Of a stretch of 64,000 nt of DNA, positions 54,960-62,849 are shown piece after piece. The notes under the pieces are model-generated. The model was not told the DNA's origin. It ran no database searches and saw nothing but the letters and a program-made list of their open reading frames with translations. The DNA is from Qipengyuania polymorpha (GTDB lineage: Bacteria; Pseudomonadota; Alphaproteobacteria; Sphingomonadales; Sphingomonadaceae), in contig NZ_JAIGNK010000003.1 in the NCBI RefSeq assembly GCF_019711435.1, forward strand, positions 434,001-498,000, written 5' to 3'. The position numbers and the translations under genes are program-made. Numbering within the stretch: position 1 is the stretch's first letter; every line of letters starts with the position of its first letter.

Positions 54960-55504
54960 TACTTGCTCTCCGCGGCGTCTGCCGGCTTGCCTTGCATGAG
55001 GTCGTCGACCTCTTCGTCGTCCTTGTCGCGCATGAAGAAGGCGCGGGCAAGGATTATCAGGACGCCGATGGTAATCGCTGCATCGGCAATGTTGAAGATG
55101 AGGAAGGGGCGGAATTCCCCGATGTGGAAGTCGGCATAGTCGATGACATAGCCGAGTTCATAGCGGTCCTTGATGTTGCCCAGCGCGCCGCCGAGGATGA
55201 GCGACAGGCCGAGGATATCGCCCCACGTCTTCTCGCGGAACATCCAGACGGTCACCACCAGCGCGATGAGCGCGGTCACGCCGACCAGTATCCAGCGCGA
55301 TTCGAAACTGTCCGCCTCGAACATGCCCATCGAAACGCCGAAATTCTGCGTCCAGCGCAAATCGAAGAAGGGCAGCAGGTCGATGACGCCTTTCTGGCGC
55401 AGCTGCAGCGGTTCGACCATGAGCCATTTCACATACTGGTCCACGGCATAGATGACAAAAGCCACGACAACGCCAATCAGGCGCATGCGAAGAAGCGGAT
55501 TCAT
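54959..55504 (-). CDS. lspA: Lipoprotein signal peptidase (signal peptidase II)
   Basis: 181 residues from ATG 55504, one base after the ileS stop. Four helices; catalytic Asp residues in NIADAAIT and VIDYADFH; GGALGNIKDR is the third conserved box. The C-terminal tail is charged (DKDDEEVDD). It cleaves prolipoproteins at the inner membrane. Coupling with ileS is a widespread arrangement. Confidence 0.95.
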   Translation of the reverse strand: MNPLLRMRLIGVVVAFVIYAVDQYVKWLMVEPLQLRQKGVIDLLPFFDLRWTQNFGVSMGMFEADSFESRWILVGVTALIALVVTVWMFREKTWGDILGLSLILGGALGNIKDRYELGYVIDYADFHIGEFRPFLIFNIADAAITIGVLIILARAFFMRDKDDEEVDDLMQGKPADAAESK

Positions 55505-55505
55505 G

Positions 55506-58382
55506 TCAGGCAGCATCCATCTGGGCGACAACGGGTTCGCAGCGGTCGCACAGCGCGCCGTCTTCCGCAACGGAAGGCAGCAGACGCCAGCAACGGCCGC
55601 ATTTGTGTTCATCGGTGCGCGAGACTTTCACAGTGTCCTCATCGCCGCGCGTCACTGACGCGGTGATGAACAGCTCGGCGAGGTCTTCGTCGGTAAAGCC
55701 CTCGGGCACGGCGCTGGCAGGGACCACCACATCGGCCTCGAGGCTGGAGCGGATGGTCTTGTCGCGGCGCAGCGGTTCGATGGCTTCGGTCACGCGCTCG
55801 CGCAGCGCGCGCAGCTTGTCCCAGCGCGCCCCGTCGGCGGTGACACCGGGGACCGGCGGCCAGTCGAGCAAATGGACGCTGCCGCCATCGGGATAGCGCG
55901 TGGTCCAGACCTCTTCAGCCGTGAACACCAGCACCGGCGCGGCATAGCGTACGAGGGCGTGGAACAGGAGGTCGAGCACGGTGCGATAGGCGTTGCGGCG
56001 CGTCGAATCCGGACCGTCGCAATAAAGCGTGTCCTTGCGGATATCGAAGTAGAAGGCCGAGAGGTCCTCGTTGCAGAAATCGACCAGCAGGCGCGTGTAG
56101 GTGTTGAAGTCGTACTCTTCGAGCGCCTTCTTCAGCTTGCCGTCGAGGTCCGCCAGCAGCGCAAGGACATAGACTTCCAGTCCGGGAATCTCGCCCGCAT
56201 CGCCCATGTCGCCGACGAAACCGTCGAGCGCGCCGAGCAGGTAGCGGAAAGTGTTGCGCAGGCGGCGGTACTGGTCGCCCACGCCCTTGAGGATTTCATC
56301 GCCGATTCGGTGGTCTTCGGTGAAGTCGACGCTCAATGCCCAGAGGCGGATGATGTCGGCGCCGTACTGCTCCATCACCTTCAGCGGGTCGATGGTGTTG
56401 CCGAGGCTCTTCGACATCTTCTTGCCGTCGCTCGCCATGGTGAAGCCGTGGGTCAGCACCGCGTCATAGGGCGCGCGCCCGCGGGTGGCGGAGCTTTCGA
56501 GCAGGCTCGACTGGAACCAGCCGCGATGCTGGTCACTGCCTTCGAGATAGAGGTCGGCAGGCCAGCGCTGTTCGGGCCAGCGGTCGCCTTCGAGAGTGAA
56601 GGCGTGGGTGCAGCCCGAATCGAACCAGACGTCGAGAATGTCGGTGACCATTTCGAATTCTGCCGGATCGTGGGCGGCGCCAAGGTACTCGGCCTTGCGA
56701 GATTCGTCCCAGGCATCGACGCCCTGTTCGCGCACCGCTGCGACCACGCGGGCGTTGACCTGCGGATCTTGCAGATAGGTGCCGTCGCTGCGGACGAAGA
56801 GCGTGATCGGCACGCCCCATGCGCGCTGGCGGGAGAGCACCCAGTCGGGACGGCCCTCGACCATCGAGCCGATGCGGCGGCGGCCCTTTTCGGGATAGAA
56901 CTTCACCCGCTCGATTTCGCGCATGGCGATTTCGCGCAAGGTCGAGTGGTCCTTGCTTGTGGCCATGGCGACAGCGGCGCCAAAGCCTTCGGGCACGGCG
57001 ACATCGAAGTCGCCCGTGTCGAGCGGCTTGTCCATCGGCACGAACCACTGCGGCGTGCAGCGGTAGATGACCTTGGCCTTGGAGCGCCACGAATGCGGAT
57101 AGGAGTGTGCGTAGTCGTCGCTGGCCGAAAGCAGCGCGCCTGCTTCGCGCAGGTCCGAACAGATCGGCCCGTCGGGCGAATTGAACGCCTTGTTGATCAC
57201 CGCGCGGCGGCGGTCGTCGCTGCCGCCAAGCCATTCCCAGTCCTCGCGATAGCGCCCGTCGCCCATGACCGCGAAAACCGGCTCGATGCCGTGCTCGCGG
57301 CAAAGCAGGAAGTCGTCCTCGCCATGGTCGGGCGACATATGGACAAGGCCCGTTCCGCTGTCGGTGGTGACGAAATCGCCCGCCAGCAGCGGACGGGGCT
57401 TCGCGTAGAACCCGCCGAGATGGTGCATCGGGTGACGCGCGACGGTTCCGGCGAGGTCGGAGCCTAAGTAAAAGTCGCTGACGGCGTTCGCTTTCGCACA
57501 AAGTCCAGCTGCGTGAAGTCGCTCCTGAAATGCTTCAGAAAGTTCGGTGGCTACTAGATAACGACCGATGGGTTCGACATTATCGTCGAGCGCTTCGATA
57601 AGAACGTAATCGACATCCGGTCCATAGGCCAAAGCTTGGTTCACCGGGATCGTCCACGGCGTGGTGGTCCAGATTACCGCATGCGCGCCGACCAGTTCCT
57701 TAATCGGCGATTCCACGATCTCGAACGCCACGTCGATCTGGGTCGAGGTGATATCCTCGTATTCGACCTCGGCCTCGGCCAGCGCGGTTTCTTCGACCGG
57801 CGACCACATCACCGGCTTCGATCCGCGATAGAGGTTTCCGGCCTCGGCGAACTTCATCAGCTCGGCAACGATGGTCGCCTCGCTTTCAAACTGCATGGTG
57901 AGGTACGGATTGTCGAAATCCGCCATCAGGCCGAGGCGTTTGAGCTGTTCGCGCTGAACATCGACCCATTTCTGCGCATAGGCGCGGCATTCGGCGCGGA
58001 ATTCGCTTGGCGGAATCGCGTTCTTGTCGCGCTTCTTCTTGCGAAACTGTTCCTCTACCTTCCACTCGATCGGCAGGCCGTGGCAGTCCCAGCCGGGCAC
58101 GAAAGGCGCATTCTTGCCAAGCAGCGTCTGCGAACGCACCACCATGTCCTTGAGGATACGGTTCAGCGCATGGCCGATATGCATGTCGCCATTGGCGTAG
58201 GGCGGGCCGTCGTGAAGGATGAACTTCTCGCGGTCCTTGCGGCTCTCGCGCAGCTCTTCATAGAGGTTTTCTTCCTGCCAGCGCGCAAGGATCTTCGGCT
58301 CCTTTGCGGGGAGGCCGGCCTTCATGGGAAAATCGGTCTTGGGAAGGAAGACCGTGTCTCTGTAATCGCGCTGTTCAGTCAT
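55506..58382 (-). CDS. ileS: Isoleucine-tRNA ligase
   Basis: 958 residues. HIGH motif in GDMHIGHALNR, KMSKS in KKMSKSLGN, a CP1 editing domain (about 200-400) and a C-terminal zinc finger (CGRCWRLLPSV, LCDRCE). The segment at about residues 247-306 (57465-57640) uses rare codons (TTA, CTA, GTA, CGA, GGA) unlike the rest of the gene. It overlaps the ribF stop by 8 nt and is part of the long minus-strand run. Confidence 0.97.
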   Translation of the reverse strand: MTEQRDYRDTVFLPKTDFPMKAGLPAKEPKILARWQEENLYEELRESRKDREKFILHDGPPYANGDMHIGHALNRILKDMVVRSQTLLGKNAPFVPGWDCHGLPIEWKVEEQFRKKKRDKNAIPPSEFRAECRAYAQKWVDVQREQLKRLGLMADFDNPYLTMQFESEATIVAELMKFAEAGNLYRGSKPVMWSPVEETALAEAEVEYEDITSTQIDVAFEIVESPIKELVGAHAVIWTTTPWTIPVNQALAYGPDVDYVLIEALDDNVEPIGRYLVATELSEAFQERLHAAGLCAKANAVSDFYLGSDLAGTVARHPMHHLGGFYAKPRPLLAGDFVTTDSGTGLVHMSPDHGEDDFLLCREHGIEPVFAVMGDGRYREDWEWLGGSDDRRRAVINKAFNSPDGPICSDLREAGALLSASDDYAHSYPHSWRSKAKVIYRCTPQWFVPMDKPLDTGDFDVAVPEGFGAAVAMATSKDHSTLREIAMREIERVKFYPEKGRRRIGSMVEGRPDWVLSRQRAWGVPITLFVRSDGTYLQDPQVNARVVAAVREQGVDAWDESRKAEYLGAAHDPAEFEMVTDILDVWFDSGCTHAFTLEGDRWPEQRWPADLYLEGSDQHRGWFQSSLLESSATRGRAPYDAVLTHGFTMASDGKKMSKSLGNTIDPLKVMEQYGADIIRLWALSVDFTEDHRIGDEILKGVGDQYRRLRNTFRYLLGALDGFVGDMGDAGEIPGLEVYVLALLADLDGKLKKALEEYDFNTYTRLLVDFCNEDLSAFYFDIRKDTLYCDGPDSTRRNAYRTVLDLLFHALVRYAAPVLVFTAEEVWTTRYPDGGSVHLLDWPPVPGVTADGARWDKLRALRERVTEAIEPLRRDKTIRSSLEADVVVPASAVPEGFTDEDLAELFITASVTRGDEDTVKVSRTDEHKCGRCWRLLPSVAEDGALCDRCEPVVAQMDAA

Positions 58383-59316
58383 TGCCGCGCGCGCTTAGAA
58401 GATGGCGCGCTTTCTCGCAATCTTTCTCCATCTGCGCGACCAAATCATCGAGGGAAGCGAACTTCGCCTCACCGCGCAGGAAGTGGTGGAAGGCGACTTC
58501 GATTTCCTGACCGTAGAGGTCGCCGGAGAAATCGAAGAAATAGGGTTCGAGCAGTTCCTTGGGTGGTTCGAACTGCGGGCGCACGCCGATATTGGCCGCG
58601 CCCTGCAGCTCTTGCCCGGTCGAGAGGATGCGGCCCGTGACGGCGTAGATGCCGTATTTCGGGCGCAGGTAGCTCTCGATGGAAAGGTTGGCGGTGGGGT
58701 AGCCGATGGTACGGCCGCGCTTGTCGCCATGTTCGACCACGCCGCGAATCGCGAAGGGGCGGGTGAGGAGGCGCGCAGCCTCCTGCGGGTCGCCGTCGCG
58801 CAGGGCCTCGCGCACGCGGCTGGAGGAGACCGCCTCGCCGCCGTCCATCACCGGCTCGACCGCGCGCGCTTCGATGCCGACCTCGCGGCCAAGTTCGACC
58901 AGCCGCTCGAAATTTCCGCCGCGCGCCTTGCCGAAGGTGAAATCGCCCCCGGTGACGACGCCCTTCGCGCCGAGCTTTTCAGCAAGCAACACGCGGACGA
59001 AATCTTCCGCCGTCGTTCCGGCCAGCTCGCCGTCGAAATGGAATACCAGCATCGCGGTGGCCCCGGCGGCAAGGTAGAGTTCCTGCCGCTGTTCGAGCGT
59101 GGTCAGCCGGAACGGCTCGGCATCGGGCTTGAAGAAGCGCACCGGATGCGGGTCGAAGGTGGCGATGATGGAGGGCCGACCCTCGGCGCGCGCCCAGTCG
59201 ATGGCTTCCTTCGCCACCGCCTGGTGGCCGAGGTGGAACCCGTCGAAATTGCCGAGCGCGATGATGGCGCCGCGCAGGCTCTCGGGCAGCGGGTCGCGGT
59301 GGTCGAGGAACCTCAC
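58375..59316 (-). CDS. ribF: Bifunctional riboflavin kinase/FAD synthetase
   Basis: 313 residues from GTG 59316 (GTGA overlap with folA). N-terminal FAD synthetase: ALGNFDGFHLGHQ, TFDPHPVRF, and SSSRVREAL. C-terminal flavokinase: GRTIGYPTANL and FDFSGDLYGQ. It makes FMN and FAD from riboflavin. The frame stays open far upstream, but only through folA and purK. Confidence 0.96.
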   Translation of the reverse strand: MRFLDHRDPLPESLRGAIIALGNFDGFHLGHQAVAKEAIDWARAEGRPSIIATFDPHPVRFFKPDAEPFRLTTLEQRQELYLAAGATAMLVFHFDGELAGTTAEDFVRVLLAEKLGAKGVVTGGDFTFGKARGGNFERLVELGREVGIEARAVEPVMDGGEAVSSSRVREALRDGDPQEAARLLTRPFAIRGVVEHGDKRGRTIGYPTANLSIESYLRPKYGIYAVTGRILSTGQELQGAANIGVRPQFEPPKELLEPYFFDFSGDLYGQEIEVAFHHFLRGEAKFASLDDLVAQMEKDCEKARHLLSARGND

Positions 59317-59804
59317 GCGGCTGGTTCCCCGATGCGGGTGTAGGTGAGGAAGGAATAGGACGGCCTGTCGCCTTCCGCCTCGAAATCCTCGCGCCCGGCA
59401 ATTTCCCATTCGGGGCCGAGCGGGGGCATGAAGACGTCGCCGTCGAAATCGCGGTGGATTTCGGTGAGTTCGATTTTCTCGGCAAGCGGCATGAAAACGT
59501 CGAAAATCGCCGCGCCGCCGATGACCGCGATGTCGCCTTCGCCCGCCTTGGCGAGGGCTTCCTCGACCGAGCGCACCACTTCTGCGCCGGTCGAATCCCA
59601 GCGCTCGCGCCGCGTGAGCACGATGTGGCGGCGACCGGGCAGGAGGCCGGGCAGGCTCTCGAAGGTCTTGCGGCCCATGATCATCGGGCTGCCCATCGTC
59701 AGCGCCTTGAAGCGCTTCAAGTCGGCGGGGAGGTGCCATGGCAGGCGGCCTTCCTTGCCGATCGCGCCATTGGCGGCGCGGGCGTAGATGAGGAACAGGC
59801 TCAT
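59313..59804 (-). CDS. folA: Dihydrofolate reductase
   Basis: 163 residues. Motifs: ARAANGAIGKEGRLPWHLPAD (split: ANGAIG, LPWHLPAD), catalytic Asp in the LPWHLPADLKRF context, MGRKTFESL and VIGGAAIFD. NADPH-dependent reduction of dihydrofolate. Start (59804) overlaps the purK stop; the stop overlaps ribF. Confidence 0.95.
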   Translation of the reverse strand: MSLFLIYARAANGAIGKEGRLPWHLPADLKRFKALTMGSPMIMGRKTFESLPGLLPGRRHIVLTRRERWDSTGAEVVRSVEEALAKAGEGDIAVIGGAAIFDVFMPLAEKIELTEIHRDFDGDVFMPPLGPEWEIAGREDFEAEGDRPSYSFLTYTRIGEPAA

Positions 59805-60868
59805 CCGCGGGTGTCGCGCGAGACCAGCGTGAGGTGGCCCATCTTGCGCCCCTCTTTCGCCTCGGCCTTGCCGTAGTCGTGCAGGTGCGCGCGCGAATCG
59901 GAGAGGTGGCGGTGCGCCTCCTCGATATCGCTGCCGAGGATGTTGCGCATTTCCACCCGCGCAGCGGTGGTGCGGGTGTCGCCCAGCGGCAGCCCGGCGA
60001 CGGCGCGGATGTGGTTCTCGAACTGGCTCGTGGCTGCGCCCTCAATGGTCCAGTGGCCCGAATTGTGCACCCGCGGCGCCATCTCGTTGAACACGGGCCC
60101 TCCGTGCGTGGCGAAGAATTCGAGCGTCAGCACACCGACATATTTCAGCGCATCGGCCACCTTGCGCGCCAGCTCGCGCGCTTCGGCGACCTGCGCATCG
60201 ATTTCCTTGGTGGCCGGATAATGCGAGGCGGAGAGGATACCGCCCTCATGCACATTGCGGGTCGAATCCCAGAAACGGATTTCGCCTTCCTGGCTGCGCA
60301 CGAGGATGACCGAAAATTCGGCGTCGAATTCGACAAAGCCTTCGTAGACGCAGGGTGCATCGGGGAATTTCAGCGCGGAGGCCTCGTGCACCGACATGAT
60401 GCGCCACTGGCCCTTGCCGTCGTATCCGTCGCGGCGGGTCTTGAGGATGCCGGGTGCACCCAGCCGGTCCACCGCGCTTTCGAGGTCATAGCCCGAATCG
60501 CACTTGGCATAGGCTGCGGGCCTGCCGCCGAGACCCTCGATGAAGCGCTTTTCGTTCAGCCGGTCCTGCGCGGTTTCGAGCGCGAGCGGGTCGGGGAAAA
60601 TCTTGGCCTGCGGAATGGCGCGGGCGGTGTCGACGGGGACGTTCTCGAATTCCCATGTCACCACATCGCAGCGCTCCGCAAAAGCGGCGAGGGCAGTTTC
60701 GTCGTCCCACCCGGCGCTGATGAATTCGTCGTTCACGCTGTGGCTGACATTGTCGCCTTCGGGCGCATAGCCGATTGTGCGATAGCCCAATTGCGCGGCG
60801 CTCATGGCCATCATCCGGCCAAGCTGGCCGCCACCGAGGATACCGATGGTGGACCCGCGTTTGAGCAT
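59801..60868 (-). CDS. purK: N5-carboxyaminoimidazole ribonucleotide synthase
   Basis: 355 residues. ATP-grasp: TIGILGGGQLGRMMAMSA, ILKTRRDGYDGKGQW and NEMAPRVHNSGHWT. ATP- and bicarbonate-dependent carboxylation of AIR in purine synthesis. It follows purE with a 3-nt TGATG overlap and works in the same step pair. Confidence 0.96.
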   Translation of the reverse strand: MLKRGSTIGILGGGQLGRMMAMSAAQLGYRTIGYAPEGDNVSHSVNDEFISAGWDDETALAAFAERCDVVTWEFENVPVDTARAIPQAKIFPDPLALETAQDRLNEKRFIEGLGGRPAAYAKCDSGYDLESAVDRLGAPGILKTRRDGYDGKGQWRIMSVHEASALKFPDAPCVYEGFVEFDAEFSVILVRSQEGEIRFWDSTRNVHEGGILSASHYPATKEIDAQVAEARELARKVADALKYVGVLTLEFFATHGGPVFNEMAPRVHNSGHWTIEGAATSQFENHIRAVAGLPLGDTRTTAARVEMRNILGSDIEEAHRHLSDSRAHLHDYGKAEAKEGRKMGHLTLVSRDTRG

Positions 60869-61362
60869 CAGTCTTCGGGCCTCTCGGTCACGGCGTCGCA
60901 GCGCGCCTGTCGCCAGTCCTTGAGGCGCTGCGAAAGGCCGGCATCATTGTTGGCGAGAATGGCGGCTGCGAAGAGGCCTGCATTGGTCGCGCCTGCCTCG
61001 CCGATGGCGAGCGTGCCCACGGGAACACCGGCGGGCATCTGGACGATGGAGAGCAGGCTGTCCTGTCCCGAAAGCGCCTTCGACTGCACCGGCACGCCGA
61101 GCACCGGCACGTGGGTCAGTGCGGCAATCATGCCCGGCAGATGCGCCGCGCCACCTGCGCCTGCGATGATGACCTGAAAGCCTTCACTCTCGGCGGCCTT
61201 GGCGAAGTCGTACATCCGGTCGGGCGTGCGATGGGCTGACACGATGCGGACATCGGTCTCGACGCCCAGTTCCGCCAGCACCTCGGCGGCGCATTTCATC
61301 GTGGACCAGTCCGACTGGCTGCCCATAACGATTGCGACCTTTGCTCCTCCCCCTTGAGCCAT
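60868..61362 (-). CDS. purE: N5-carboxyaminoimidazole ribonucleotide mutase
   Basis: 164 residues. [27 protein letters not shown] (catalytic His) and [15 protein letters not shown] identify class I PurE. It converts N5-CAIR to CAIR after PurK. A GAAGGA ribosome binding site lies in the end of gpmA, one nucleotide before whose stop the intergenic space begins. Confidence 0.96.
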   Translation of the reverse strand: MAQGGGAKVAIVMGSQSDWSTMKCAAEVLAELGVETDVRIVSAHRTPDRMYDFAKAAESEGFQVIIAGAGGAAHLPGMIAALTHVPVLGVPVQSKALSGQDSLLSIVQMPAGVPVGTLAIGEAGATNAGLFAAAILANNDAGLSQRLKDWRQARCDAVTERPED

Positions 61363-61363
61363 C

Positions 61364-62050
61364 TTACGCGTCCTTCAGGTAATAGCGTTCGCCCTTGGGC
61401 GTCGTGCTGTCGAATTCGTAGACGATGGGCTGGCCGGTCGGGATTTCGAGGCCGGTAATCTCGTCATCTGAGATGTTCGACAAGTGCTTCACCAGCGCGC
61501 GCAGCGAATTGCCGTGGGCTGAGATAATGACCGTCTCGCCCTTGCCCAGCAGCGGGAGGATCGCCTCCTCCCAGTAAGGCAGCACCCGCTCGATGGTGAG
61601 CTTGAGGCTCTCGGTCAGCGGTACGTCGATACCTGCGTAGCGCGGGTCGTCCGACAGGTCGAACTCGCTGCCGCGCTCCATTTCGGGCGGCGGAACGTCG
61701 AAACTGCGGCGCCAGATGTGGACCTGCTCGTCGCCATGTTTGTCGCGCGTCTGCTGCTTGTCGAGGCCGGTGAGGCCGCCATAATGGCGCTCGTTCAGGT
61801 GCCAGTCGCGGGTCACCGGGATCCACAGCCGGTCGCATTCTTCGAGTGCGAGGTTGAGCGTCTTGATGGCGCGTTTCTGGAGCGAGGTGAAGGCGGTGGT
61901 GGGCAGCACGCCTTTGGCCTTCATCAGCCGTCCGGCCTCGCGTGCTTCTGCTTCGCCCTTTTCGGTGAGGTCGACATCCCACCAGCCGGTGAAACGGTTG
62001 GCGAGGTTCCACTCGCTCTGGCCGTGGCGAACGAGGATCAGCTTCGACAT
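61364..62050 (-). CDS. gpmA: 2,3-bisphosphoglycerate-dependent phosphoglycerate mutase
   Basis: 228 residues from ATG 62050. Catalytic [17 protein letters not shown] and [10 protein letters not shown] match the family. Glycolytic interconversion of 2- and 3-phosphoglycerate. It opens the run leading to DUF3035. A 28-bp hairpin lies 21 nt upstream of its start, inside the likely leader. Confidence 0.96.
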   Translation of the reverse strand: MSKLILVRHGQSEWNLANRFTGWWDVDLTEKGEAEAREAGRLMKAKGVLPTTAFTSLQKRAIKTLNLALEECDRLWIPVTRDWHLNERHYGGLTGLDKQQTRDKHGDEQVHIWRRSFDVPPPEMERGSEFDLSDDPRYAGIDVPLTESLKLTIERVLPYWEEAILPLLGKGETVIISAHGNSLRALVKHLSNISDDEITGLEIPTGQPIVYEFDSTTPKGERYYLKDA

Positions 62051-62070
62051 ATTCGCTCCCGTTTTCGGCT

Positions 62071-62141
62071 CCGGCCCGCTCCCCCACCCGGCCACCCACG
62101 GCACGATACTGTTTGGGTGGCCGGGTGGGGGAGTGGGCTGG
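62071..62141. repeat. 28-bp hairpin between the 47-aa gene and gpmA
   Basis: Arms 62071-62098 and 62114-62141 pair over 28 bp with two G:T and a 15-nt loop; the central 20 bp are perfect (CTCCCCCACCCGGCCACCCA). No T-run follows on either strand, so it is not a standard terminator. It might be a palindromic insertion, an mRNA-stabilising stem or an attenuator. Confidence 0.8.
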
Positions 62142-62184
62142 CACCGCATCCCCGCACAAGCGGGATAACTATAGGCAGTGCGCG

Positions 62185-62328
62185 TTAGCGTTCCGAATCT
62201 GGCTTGGAAACCCCGTCTGCGCCCGATTCGCGCATTTCGCGGGTCTGGGTTTTCCTGCGGCGCAGGTTCTCACGAAGTTTCGCGGCGAGGCGTTCCTCGC
62301 GTGTCATCTTGTCGTTTGCGGCGCTCAT
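62185..62328 (-). CDS. Small charged conserved-looking protein (47 aa)
   Basis: 47 residues from ATG 62328, with AAGGAA 7 nt upstream. Highly charged helix: [19 protein letters not shown], then TREMRESG. The frame is open upstream over the tRNA gene but no start there is credible. I do not recognise a named family; the charge suggests nucleic-acid or ribosome contact, an inference only. The 28-bp hairpin lies between it and gpmA. Confidence 0.65.
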   Translation of the reverse strand: MSAANDKMTREERLAAKLRENLRRRKTQTREMRESGADGVSKPDSER

Positions 62329-62442
62329 GACGCATTCCTTTTGCGAATTTCGCTTTACGGGGCAAGCGAAGGTTGACTTATCCGCCGCGTCTGCCAATAG
62401 CGCGCGCCTCCACCCCATCGGTAACACCGACGGGCAGCATGT

Positions 62443-62517
62443 GCTGCTGTAGCTCAGTGGTAGAGCGCACCCTTGGTAAGGGTGAGGCCGGGAGTTCAAT
62501 CCTCCCCAGCAGCACCA
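62443..62517 (+). tRNA. tRNA-Thr (anticodon GGT), CCA encoded
   Basis: Acceptor GCTGCTG / CAGCAGC, D-arm AGCTCAGTGGTAGAGC, anticodon stem CACCC / GGGTG with loop TTGGTAA, T-arm with GTTCAATCC, and an encoded ACCA end. The anticodon GGT reads ACC and ACU. It is opposite in direction to the 47-aa gene. Confidence 0.97.
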
Positions 62518-62543
62518 TTTTTTTGAAGAAAAAATGGTTTTCT
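62515..62543 (+). terminator. Intrinsic terminator of tRNA-Thr
   Basis: CCATTTTTT pairs with AAAAAATGG (9 bp, 5-nt loop), followed by TTTTCTT. The CCA end of the tRNA forms the base of this stem, so processing and termination share sequence. Confidence 0.75.
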
Positions 62544-62547
62544 TGGC

Positions 62548-62646
62548 GTTTCGCTCGCACCTCCGTGCGAGCGTCCTCGGCGCTGTTTCGACGCGTGCCG
62601 CGTCGAGCACCTGCGGTCGGCCAGTCGGCCTCTGACTGCCGTGACC
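62548..62646 (+). repeat. Structured intergenic repeat, type I
   Basis: Stem 1 CGCTCGCAC / GTGCGAGCG (9 bp) with CTCC loop; TCCTCGGCGCTGTTTC; stem 2 CGACGCG / CGCGTCG; CACCTGCGGTCGGCC / GGCC tail; GACTGCCGTGACC. It follows the tRNA terminator directly. Confidence 0.85.
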
Positions 62647-62699
62647 AAGAACAGGTCAGCCTATCTGGCGATGTCTCGGTCCGCGACCAGCGGACCGCA

Positions 62700-62785
62700 A
62701 GGGCGACCGCCCGCCCGCAGCGGGTGCAGCTTGCTGCACGTCTAGCGAGGACGAACCGACGGAGGCCGGTTCGAAAAACAAAAAC
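62700..62785 (-). repeat. Structured intergenic repeat, type II, inverted partner
   Basis: Reverse complement of 54280-54365 with a single difference (a G:U in stem 1). Forms a tail-to-tail pair with the type I copy before it. A further hairpin CGGTCCGC / GCGGACCG lies between the pair (62677-62697). Confidence 0.88.
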
Positions 62786-62849
62786 TCAAACCTCTCCCCT
62801 TGCGCCAGCGTTCTCAGGACGGCACCCCTCGCAACAAGAGGAGACATCG

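Noticed and set aside
62656-62847. A 63-codon minus-strand frame before acyl-CoA dehydrogenase
   Set aside because: It is the same repeat-derived phrase read from the inverted type II copy; it also overlaps the dehydrogenase leader.
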